A DNA stretch of 20,313 bases from a virus: positions 1 to 20,313 of the IMG/VR virus record IMGVR_UViG_3300046522_000430; one strand, 5' to 3'. Made by a program: the position numbers and the translations under genes. This document shows positions 6,966 through 12,551 of this stretch, in pieces. Under the pieces are notes generated by a model, which worked only from the letters and a program-made list of their open reading frames with translations, was not told where the DNA came from and did no database searches. Numbering within the stretch: position 1 is the first letter of the stretch; each line of letters starts with the position of its first letter.

Positions 6966-7589
6966 ATGACTGCACAACAACACACCATCCCCGAAGGCTA
7001 CCGCGTCGACGCGCAACGTCGTCTCGTTGCTGAAAGCATGATCAAGCCGCTTGACCTGGCCCGCGATGCCTTGGTGCTGGAACTGGTTGAAAAGGCCCGC
7101 GTGGCCAGCAAAGGCTTGGCCCTCTTCAAGGCTGCTGCATTCGGCGACATTGATGCCTTTGTCGACATGAGCGCCGAGGAATACGGCGCCAAGCTGGGTG
7201 GCAAGAAAGGCAACGTCAGCCTGATCAGCTTCGATGGCCGCTACAAAATCCAACGAGCCATTCAGGAAAGCATCGCCTTCGACGAACGCCTTCAGGCCGC
7301 GCGGTCCTTGATCGACGAATGCCTTGAAGAGTGGACAGCTGGGGCTCGTCCCGAAGTGGTGACGCTGGTTAACGATGCATTCCGTACCGATACCAAAGGC
7401 GACATTCGCACGGCGCGAGTGCTGGCCCTGCGTCGGTTGGAAATTGCTGATGAGCGCTGGCAGCGCGCCATGCAGGCCATCGGCGAAGCCTGTCAGGTGA
7501 TCGGTTCCAAGTCCTACATCCGCGTGTATGAGCGCGTTGGCGACACCGATCAATACCAGCCGATCAGCCTTGATATCGCGGGGGTGTGA
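6966..7589 (+). CDS. DUF3164 family phage protein
   Basis: 207 residues with AAGGAA at 6953-6958. The sequence is characteristic of DUF3164: an N-terminal PEGYRVDAQRRLVAESMIKPLD, a central SAEEYGAKLGGKKGNVSLISFDGRYKI, and a C-terminal EIADERWQRAMQAIGEACQVIGSKSYIRVYER. The family is common in Mu-like phages of proteobacteria, near the replication genes, and is sometimes mislabelled a sulfate transporter; no membrane segments are present, so that label is wrong. Molecular function is unknown. It stands where coliphage Mu and many relatives have Gam, and no Gam gene is visible in this window. Confidence 0.88.
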   Translation: MTAQQHTIPEGYRVDAQRRLVAESMIKPLDLARDALVLELVEKARVASKGLALFKAAAFGDIDAFVDMSAEEYGAKLGGKKGNVSLISFDGRYKIQRAIQESIAFDERLQAARSLIDECLEEWTAGARPEVVTLVNDAFRTDTKGDIRTARVLALRRLEIADERWQRAMQAIGEACQVIGSKSYIRVYERVGDTDQYQPISLDIAGV

Positions 7590-7590
7590 C

Positions 7591-8007
7591 ATGCAGCGCT
7601 ATCACGACACCCGCAGTGATCCACTGCCAGTCCACTCGCCGCAACTCAACGTCGAGCGCGCCAACCTTGAACGCTTGACGGCAGAGTTCCTGATGCACGG
7701 CGGCGAGATCCAGGAAGTGGGGCATCAGATGAGCAGCGCACCGGCGACCTTCACCATCAACCCCGAACGTTCGCCGGTCTATGCCCATTTGTTTGCACCT
7801 TCCGCCCCACTGGTGACCTCGGAAGTCGTAGTGCCCGTCAAGGTTGAGGCTTCCTCGCCGGACACTGGCAAGCACGCGGCACTGATTATGGCTGATGCAG
7901 CCATGGGCAACTCTCCCAAGTGGATCGCCCGCAAGCACCACATGAGCGAGAAGTATGTTCGCCAGGTTGCCCGCGACTACCACATCACTTTCCACCATCA
8001 ACGATAG
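7591..8007 (+). CDS. Early phage protein with C-terminal HTH-like segment
   Basis: 138 residues. ATG at 7591 directly follows the DUF3164 stop, with GGGGGTG upstream. The first ~90 residues are not recognisable. The last ~45 (HAALIMADAAMGNSPKWIARKHHMSEKYVRQVARDYHI) look like a helix-turn-helix of the recombinase/sigma-4 type: helix, turn at MSEK, recognition helix VRQVARDYH. DNA binding is therefore plausible. I cannot assign a family name. Confidence 0.65.
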   Translation: MQRYHDTRSDPLPVHSPQLNVERANLERLTAEFLMHGGEIQEVGHQMSSAPATFTINPERSPVYAHLFAPSAPLVTSEVVVPVKVEASSPDTGKHAALIMADAAMGNSPKWIARKHHMSEKYVRQVARDYHITFHHQR

Positions 8008-8015
8008 GACGCCCC

Positions 8016-8237
8016 ATGGCCAAGATCACCATCACTCTGGAAGACCGCCGTGAAGACAACGGCAGGTCTTCGGTCGCCATTGATATGACCGGCGTACCGA
8101 CCAACCCGCTGGGTGCACCCCGTCAGACAGAAGCCGTGCGCATCTTCAACAAGGTGTTTGACCTGGTCGCCAGCGAAAAGATGCTGGGGGCTGTCCCAGC
8201 GTGTCGCTGGCAACCGGGCACCACAACCCTTCACTGA
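8016..8237 (+). CDS. Small early phage protein ending inside hammerhead 1
   Basis: 73 residues, ATG 8 bases after the previous stop with only a weak GGAC upstream. The N-terminal MAKITITLEDRREDNGRSSVAIDM is beta-strand-like, and the rest (TEAVRIFNKVFDLVASEKMLGA) helical. Similar short beta/alpha proteins beginning MAKITIT are frequent in Mu-like Pseudomonas phages, with no known function. Its UGA stop (8235-8237) lies in the 5' stem II strand of the first ribozyme, so translation ends exactly where the RNA must fold. Confidence 0.7.
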   Translation: MAKITITLEDRREDNGRSSVAIDMTGVPTNPLGAPRQTEAVRIFNKVFDLVASEKMLGAVPACRWQPGTTTLH

Positions 8238-8300
8238 GCGAAACCGCCCCGGCCATCCGGGGTGGTCTGCCAGGCGTGGTTGCCTGGTACTGATGAGCAG
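8234..8300 (+). ncRNA. Type II hammerhead self-cleaving ribozyme, copy 1
   Basis: All core residues are present in permuted order: GAAA (8240-8243); stem III 8244-8252 with 8257-8265, nine continuous pairs including one G-U, loop CCAT; U16.1 and C17 at 8266-8267; stem I 8268-8275 with 8282-8289, eight pairs, loop GTGGTT; CUGAUGA at 8290-8296; stem II from CTGAGC (8234-8239) and GCAG (8297-8300). Cleavage is expected between C8267 and U8268. Stem II is short: two contiguous pairs, or one pair, a two-base bulge and three pairs. Hammerheads of type II are known from comparative searches in bacteria; this element is recognised from its core and fold, not from a database hit. Confidence 0.88.
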
Positions 8301-8311
8301 CCGAGGACGAG

Positions 8312-8728
8312 ATGGAACAAGTGGATTGGGATGCATTGAAGGAGCAGATGGCAAGCCCGTGGGGCTGCATGAAGCTCAAGTGTGATGGTTTTGAGATCAG
8401 CCTTTCGCAAGAGACTGATCGCACCAAAAAGAGTTGGTCGACGGTGGTTTACGTAGATGGATATTTGAAGGGGATCTGGTTGGATTGCGACCACAGATCA
8501 GGCGAACCAAAGCACGAAGAAACTCGCCGTTTTTATCGCAAGGTGACTCGTGCTCTTCATACCAAAAAAGAGATCGAGGCCTACCGAAAAATCTGGGGCA
8601 AGCGCAAGGCTACCGAGATGGTGGCGGTCAAATTCATCACCTATGACTGGTCCTGGAAAAGCTTCAGCGCCCTCAAAAAACACCTGCTGGCCAACAACAC
8701 CAGCATCGCCCGTATTTTCGAGATCTGA
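8312..8728 (+). CDS. Hammerhead-flanked cassette gene 1, unknown phage protein
   Basis: 138 residues. ATG at 8312 with GAGGA at 8303-8307. It begins 44 nt after the ribozyme 1 cut site. The protein is mixed alpha/beta: a strand-rich first half (CMKLKCDGFEISLSQ, STVVYVDGYLKGIWLDC) and a basic helical second half (RRFYRKVTRALHTKKEIEAYRKIWGKRKATEM) ending SFSALKKHLLANNTSIARIFEI. Proteins of this look occur in Pseudomonas phages without assigned function. It forms a two-gene unit with the DUF2786 gene that follows 4 bases later. Confidence 0.7.
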   Translation: MEQVDWDALKEQMASPWGCMKLKCDGFEISLSQETDRTKKSWSTVVYVDGYLKGIWLDCDHRSGEPKHEETRRFYRKVTRALHTKKEIEAYRKIWGKRKATEMVAVKFITYDWSWKSFSALKKHLLANNTSIARIFEI

Positions 8729-8732
8729 CGAA

Positions 8733-9404
8733 ATGGACCACAGCAAAGCCATAGAAAAAATCAAGAAGCTGCTGCGCCTCGCCGCCAGCGACAACCCACA
8801 CGAAGCCGCCGCAGCCATGCGCCAGGCCCGCGCCATGATGGAGAAATTCCGTATTGAAGAGGCAGATGTCGCGCTCTCCAATATCCAGGAATCGGCCTCA
8901 CGAAGTGGCTCCAAGATTAATCCGGTTCGCTGGGAAGCCAGCCTGGCAGGGTGCGTAAAACGTGCGTACGCCTGTGAGTTGCTGTTCATGGCAGGAGTAG
9001 GCGAATGGCGTTTCATTGGCGAGTTCGCCGAGGTGGCCAGCTACACCATGACGATTCTTCTCCGTCAGATCCGCCAGGCTCGCCGAGACTTCATCGCCAA
9101 CAATCTCAAGCGCTGCAAGGCTTCGACAAAGACCAAGCGCGCCGACGTGTTTTGTGATGCCTGGGTTTACCAGGTGCGCAAACAAGTCATGGCGTTTGCT
9201 GGTAATGACACCCCGTCAGCAGCAGCTTCTGCATACATGCTTCAGCATCACCCGGAAACCAAGCAGTCAACTCCAACGGACCGCAACACCAGCAAGCGGT
9301 TGAGCAATCGGACAGTGACAGATGCCATGCACGGCATTCTTGCCGCGACCGACGTTCGCCTTAATCACGGAGTAAATGGCCAGGAACAGCTTGCCCTGAA
9401 CTGA
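8733..9404 (+). CDS. DUF2786 domain protein, hammerhead-flanked cassette gene 2
   Basis: 223 residues. The first 40 (SKAIEKIKKLLRLAASDNPHE ... AMMEKFRI) match DUF2786, a short helical domain found in phage and bacterial proteins, usually with an unassigned C-terminal region. The remaining part contains a possible metal-binding or nucleic-acid region (FVASYTMTILLRQIRQARRDFI-like helix, then basic RCKASTKTKRADVF). No SD is seen; the ATG is 4 bases after the preceding stop, so translational coupling is likely. The UGA stop (9402-9404) lies in the stem II strand of ribozyme 2, just as the previous unit ends in ribozyme 1. Confidence 0.8.
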   Translation: MDHSKAIEKIKKLLRLAASDNPHEAAAAMRQARAMMEKFRIEEADVALSNIQESASRSGSKINPVRWEASLAGCVKRAYACELLFMAGVGEWRFIGEFAEVASYTMTILLRQIRQARRDFIANNLKRCKASTKTKRADVFCDAWVYQVRKQVMAFAGNDTPSAAASAYMLQHHPETKQSTPTDRNTSKRLSNRTVTDAMHGILAATDVRLNHGVNGQEQLALN

Positions 9405-9467
9405 GCGAAACCACCCTGGTATTCCGGGGCGGTCTGCCGGACGTGGTTGTCCGGTACTGATGAGCAG
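9401..9467 (+). ncRNA. Type II hammerhead self-cleaving ribozyme, copy 2
   Basis: Same architecture 1167 bases downstream. GAAA 9407-9410; stem III 9411-9419 with 9424-9432, loop TATT, with U-G at 9417-9426 and an A-C mismatch at 9413-9430 where copy 1 has G-U; U16.1-C17 at 9433-9434; stem I 9435-9442 with 9449-9456, loop GTGGTT; CUGAUGA 9457-9463; stem II CTGAGC (9401-9406) with GCAG (9464-9467). Stem I differs from copy 1 by two full base-pair swaps (A-U to G-C, G-C to A-U), so pairing is conserved while sequence is not. Predicted cut between 9434 and 9435. Confidence 0.88.
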
Positions 9468-9473
9468 CCACCC

Positions 9474-9752
9474 ATGACAGACGAAACACCAAAACAGCGC
9501 ATAACCCGTTTGGCACGCGAACGTAAACGTGCCCAGCGCAAGCGCGACAAGGATAAGCGCCTGGCCATGGGAGCCAGCAAACTCAAGATGGAAATTTTCA
9601 TCGGTACCAAAAACGAGCTGGAACAGATCCGCACTGCCGGGGCATTCGACGAAACAGAACACGCACTCACCATGGCGATTCATGGTGCTGCTGAACTGTC
9701 CCGACGCGACCCGGCTGCGTTCCAGGCACTGATCAAAGGAGGAAGACAGTGA
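9474..9752 (+). CDS. Small basic early phage protein
   Basis: 92 residues. The ATG at 9474 is 39 bases after the ribozyme 2 cleavage site and has no recognisable SD; an in-frame TTG at 9447 lies inside the ribozyme and is less likely. The N-terminal third is very basic (RITRLARERKRAQRKRDKDKR), the rest MEIFIGTKNELEQIRTAGAF...ALTMAIHGAAELSRRD resembles a small regulator fold, possibly ribbon-helix-helix. Nucleic-acid binding is plausible, function unknown. Its stop overlaps the GTG of gemA. Confidence 0.68.
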   Translation: MTDETPKQRITRLARERKRAQRKRDKDKRLAMGASKLKMEIFIGTKNELEQIRTAGAFDETEHALTMAIHGAAELSRRDPAAFQALIKGGRQ

Positions 9753-10165
9753 GTACACGAAACCTGCAACTGAGCAAAATCCATATTGCCAAGAAACATT
9801 TAGGGCTGGACGACGAAACCTACCGCGCCTTGTTGGCCCGCGTGGCGGGTGTGCGTTCAGCCAAAGACCTGAATCCACGCCAGATCGGCGCCGTCCTAGC
9901 CGAGTTCACCCGTTTGGGCTGGGAGTCGGCACCGGCTAAAAAGCACGGCCGAAAAACACCGGCCGTGGCGCCAGACCGGGCAAAACTGGTGGGAAAAATA
10001 GAGGCCTTTCTCGCCGAAGCAAAACGTTCCTGGGCGTATGCCGATGGCATGGCCATGCGCATGTTCAAGGTCGAGCGCGTGGAGTGGCTGGACTCTGGGC
10101 AACTCCAAAAAATGGTTGCTGCATTGACCTATGATGCCCGTCGTCACGCGAGGCCTGAGCGATGA
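9749..10165 (+). CDS. gemA: GemA (Mu gp16 family, DUF1018) regulatory protein
   Basis: 138 residues. GTG start at 9749 overlaps the previous stop and has a strong AAAGGAGG at 9735-9742. The sequence LSKIHIAKKHLGLDDETYRALLARVAGVRSAKDLNPRQIGAVL is the hallmark of the GemA/Mu gp16 family, and the C-terminus (KLVGKIEAFLAEAKRSWAYADGMAMRMF ... LQKMVAALTYDARR) also fits. In Mu, GemA affects host gene expression and DNA relaxation; the biochemical mechanism is unclear. The adjacent mor-type gene keeps the usual Mu order. Confidence 0.92.
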   Translation: MSTRNLQLSKIHIAKKHLGLDDETYRALLARVAGVRSAKDLNPRQIGAVLAEFTRLGWESAPAKKHGRKTPAVAPDRAKLVGKIEAFLAEAKRSWAYADGMAMRMFKVERVEWLDSGQLQKMVAALTYDARRHARPER

Positions 10166-10599
10166 ACGAAGAACTATTCCCTGACGACACCGATAAGCTA
10201 GACCCTGAAAAGGTTCTGGCTCACATGGAAACACCCACCGTTCTGGCGCGCTGGGAAGGCACCTTGGGCGAGATGGTCAGGATAGCGGAGGTCGAGCTGC
10301 GCAAGGCGCTGAACAACTCTGATAACGCTCCGGAACTGGCCCGTCGTGTGGTTTATGCCATCTGCGAACACCAGGGCGGTACGGTGATGTATTTGCCACG
10401 CGGCACAATCCTCAAGCGGGCCATGCGCGACGCTGCTATCTATCAGGACTGGCGGGACAAAGGAGTTAAACCTGCGGATATGGTCAGCAAGTACGATCTG
10501 TCCAGTCAAACGATTTATGACATCATTGCCCGTCAACGGGCGCTGCACCGTAAAAGCGAACCCGACTTATTTGGCTTTGATGACGGGACGATTCATTAG
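10162..10599 (+). CDS. Mor/C family transcription activator of middle or late genes
   Basis: 145 residues, ATGA overlap with gemA. The family signature is present: EHQGGTVMYLPRG (about 70-81), the beta-strand dimer region, followed by a helix-turn-helix VKPADMVSKYDLSSQTIYDIIARQRALHR (about 102-130). In Mu, Mor binds an inverted repeat and recruits RNA polymerase to the middle promoter. Here it closes the early operon and the next phage genes are lysis and morphogenesis, so it likely activates them from a site downstream. The dyad at 11240-11276 is one candidate site. Confidence 0.9.
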   Translation: MNEELFPDDTDKLDPEKVLAHMETPTVLARWEGTLGEMVRIAEVELRKALNNSDNAPELARRVVYAICEHQGGTVMYLPRGTILKRAMRDAAIYQDWRDKGVKPADMVSKYDLSSQTIYDIIARQRALHRKSEPDLFGFDDGTIH

Positions 10600-10621
10600 T
10601 GATGCTCATAGGAGAGCGGGT

Positions 10622-11170
10622 ATGAAAATACTGAATGGTTTAATCGGCATGTTTCTCGGGTTGGCCGTTTCTTTATCTGCTCACGCTGTCGTCGACACCC
10701 CCAAGCATGCATTCAAAAACACATACGATGAGTTGCTGGAAGAGCTTCCGAACGTCCGCAGCAAAATGGAAGAAAGTAAACCCGCTGATGATGGGCTGAA
10801 GCATTGGGTCGGAGCCGTTCCGATTGGGAGCGCATCTTCAGTTATCGAAATCAGTGGCAAAGATAAAAATGCAATAACGAAACTGACAGTGATATTGCTT
10901 TTTGATACCAAAACCACAGACGCCGACTATGACAACGCCGAAGCTCTTAGGGACGTCCTGTTCCAGGGGCTTTTAGGTAGAGGTGCTGCTTTCAGTCTTC
11001 TGAACGATTTTTGGGTGAAAGAATTGGCGCGTCAGCAGCCCATCATCAGGGCTGGCGGAACACCAAAGGGTGGTACCAAGAAAATTGGAAATGGAACATC
11101 AGAAGTAAGCCTTGTACTTATAAGCGGTCCCGGCGTGCTATCGGCTATTTACTCAATGAAGTTGCTGTAG
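10622..11170 (+). CDS. Exported protein of unknown function (cargo gene)
   Basis: 182 residues, ATG at 10622 preceded by GGAGAG. The N-terminus is a classic Sec signal peptide: MKIL, hydrophobic core NGLIGMFLGLAVSLS, and cleavage site AHA-VV near residue 22. The mature part has alternating strands and helices (AITKLTVILLFDTKTTDADYDNAEALRDVLFQGLLGR) and no family I recognise. It is richer in A/T and in AAA/GAT codons than its neighbours and sits between the activator and the lysis genes, followed by its own hairpin, so it looks like inserted cargo. A role in the envelope, such as superinfection exclusion, is only a guess. Confidence 0.7.
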   Translation: MKILNGLIGMFLGLAVSLSAHAVVDTPKHAFKNTYDELLEELPNVRSKMEESKPADDGLKHWVGAVPIGSASSVIEISGKDKNAITKLTVILLFDTKTTDADYDNAEALRDVLFQGLLGRGAAFSLLNDFWVKELARQQPIIRAGGTPKGGTKKIGNGTSEVSLVLISGPGVLSAIYSMKLL

Positions 11171-11175
11171 TTTCC

Positions 11176-11197
11176 AGCCCCGCACTCGAGCGGGGCT
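11176..11197. terminator. Strong hairpin after the exported cargo gene
   Basis: AGCCCCGC (11176-11183) and GCGGGGCT (11190-11197) form a perfect 8-bp stem with loop ACTCGA, starting 6 bases after the cargo gene stop. It has the look of an intrinsic terminator stem, but no run of T follows on either strand, so termination may be partial or Rho-assisted. Confidence 0.4.
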
Positions 11198-11239
11198 AAA
11201 CCTTAAACCCTTCTGAAATTACTACTTCCCCCGCCATAC

Positions 11240-11276
11240 GCGAACCTACACCCGTTCTTTCAAACGGCAGGTTCGC
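11240..11276 (+). promoter_or_regulatory. Two-part inverted repeat directly before the lysis block
   Basis: GCGAACCT (11240-11247) pairs with AGGTTCGC (11269-11276), and inside it CCGTT (11252-11256) pairs with AACGG (11263-11267). The 3' arm ends 3 bases before the ATG at 11280. As DNA it could be the dyad bound by the Mor-type activator; as RNA it would form a hairpin covering the translation start. Nothing in the sequence decides between these. Confidence 0.5.
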
Positions 11277-11279
11277 ACC

Positions 11280-11621
11280 ATGCATTCCGCTCCCACTTCC
11301 CCAAAAGTCTCTCGGCCTAAATGGCCACGTCAGTTCGCCCAGGTCATTCTCACCGCTGGTGATGATGCTGCGCGAGCGGTGCTGTGGGCCAAGGTTCCGG
11401 CCGACTGGCGGGAGCTGGTGCAGTTGCATATCTCCCAGGCCGACGCCCGTACTGAGCTGCATGTCCGCCAACAAGACAAATTGCGCCCCGCTGTAAGAAC
11501 CATCACCCCAACCTTCGCCGAATACCAAGCCCCCACCTACGTGCGCGGCAATGCCGTGGTGGCCGCTCAACAACTGGCCGTACTGCGTGCCGCCATCAAC
11601 TCACCGCGAGTATCCCAATGA
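11280..11621 (+). CDS. Conserved phage protein at the head of the lysis block
   Basis: 113 residues starting at the ATG 3 bases after an inverted repeat; SD is weak. The segment KWPRQFAQVILTAGDDAARAVLWAKVPADWRELVQLHISQADAR is helical, amphipathic, and followed by RTITPTFAEYQAPTYVRGN. Proteins like this precede the holin in B3-like phages of Pseudomonas; I know no function. It overlaps the holin start by an ATGA junction, so the two are coupled. Confidence 0.72.
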   Translation: MHSAPTSPKVSRPKWPRQFAQVILTAGDDAARAVLWAKVPADWRELVQLHISQADARTELHVRQQDKLRPAVRTITPTFAEYQAPTYVRGNAVVAAQQLAVLRAAINSPRVSQ

Positions 11622-11911
11622 CCACCACCGCACCGAAGCGGCGTCCCCGCACGCCTCGCATGACCTTCTGGGCTCTGATCACCATCGCCTTGCTGTTCTG
11701 CCTAGCCATCGTCGCCCCAACCAAGTTGCCCGTCGTCCTCTATAAATGTGGCCTGGTCACGTTGGGCTGCGTTTTGGGTTACTGGCTCGACCGGGCGTTA
11801 TTCCCCTATGCCCGGCCAGACATGGTTCCGGCTTGCGAACGCTCTATGGCCGGTATCCGTCGCGCCCTGATCGTTCTGGGTTGCGTCCTCGGCCTGACGT
11901 TGGGGCTCTGA
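11618..11911 (+). CDS. Putative holin
   Basis: 97 residues with three hydrophobic segments: about 16-33, 38-57 and 82-97, after a basic N-terminus (TAPKRRPRTPR). The middle contains VTLGCVLGYWLDRALFPYARPD, typical of a putative holin family of Mu-like Pseudomonas phages. A holin forms lesions in the inner membrane to release or activate the endolysin at lysis time. It lies immediately before the muralytic enzyme and spanin genes, which supports the call. Confidence 0.82.
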   Translation: MTTTAPKRRPRTPRMTFWALITIALLFCLAIVAPTKLPVVLYKCGLVTLGCVLGYWLDRALFPYARPDMVPACERSMAGIRRALIVLGCVLGLTLGL

Positions 11912-11912
11912 C

Positions 11913-12551
11913 ATGCGCCGCTCCCGTATCCTTCTATATATAGGCGCAGCTCTCATTGGGGCGGCCGTTTTACTTGCAGCCAGCCAGCAGGCCAAAGCCG
12001 AGATCCCAGACCAGGCCGAACGCTACCGCCGCGATCTGACCCGCATCGCACAGGCCGAATGGGGCTTGGACGCCCCGGTGGCGACCTTCGCCGCACAAAT
12101 CCACCAGGAAAGCCGCTGGAAGTTCGACGCCAAGTCGCCCGTTGGTGCGCAAGGATTGGGCCAAGTGATGCCCTCGACCGCCATCTGGCTCGCCGAGTTG
12201 TTCCCCAAAGCCCTCGGCAAGGTCGAGCCGTACAACCCGGTTTGGTCCATGCAAGCGTTGGTCAGCTATGACCGCTGGCTGGCGGATCGCATCCAGGCGC
12301 GTGGTCCCTGCGAACAAGGGGCGCTGATTCTGTCTGCCTACAACGGCGGGTTGGGATGGGTCATCCGTGACCGCAGGTTGGCATCGGCAAAGGGCGCCGA
12401 TCCGCTGACCTGGTTCAACTCGGTCGAGCGCCACAACGCGGGGCGCTCGGCTGCCAACTTCAAAGAAAACCGCCAGTATCCGCAATACATTTTGCGCCGC
12501 TGGGAGCCGCTGTACATCGCCGCCGACTGGGGCCGAGGAGTTTGCCAATGA
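11913..12551 (+). CDS. Lytic transglycosylase endolysin (SLT fold) with N-terminal export signal
   Basis: 212 residues. Residues 7-23 are hydrophobic (LLYIGAALIGAAVLLAA) followed by a possible AKA cleavage site, so it is a signal peptide or a signal-anchor-release segment. The catalytic domain shows the SLT motifs: IHQESRW with Glu66 as general acid, GAQGLGQVMPSTA at about 78-90, and LSAYNGG. It cleaves the MurNAc-GlcNAc bond of peptidoglycan. One base separates it from the holin gene, and it overlaps the Rz gene by ATGA. Export by its own signal would make the holin a timing device rather than a channel. Confidence 0.88.
   Translation: MRRSRILLYIGAALIGAAVLLAASQQAKAEIPDQAERYRRDLTRIAQAEWGLDAPVATFAAQIHQESRWKFDAKSPVGAQGLGQVMPSTAIWLAELFPKALGKVEPYNPVWSMQALVSYDRWLADRIQARGPCEQGALILSAYNGGLGWVIRDRRLASAKGADPLTWFNSVERHNAGRSAANFKENRQYPQYILRRWEPLYIAADWGRGVCQ

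Noticed and set aside
7447-7475. CTGATGAG inside the DUF3164 gene, considered as another hammerhead
   Set aside because: A stem II-like GCGC hairpin follows, but no GAAA core, no stem III and no UH cleavage site; it is coding sequence for ADERW.
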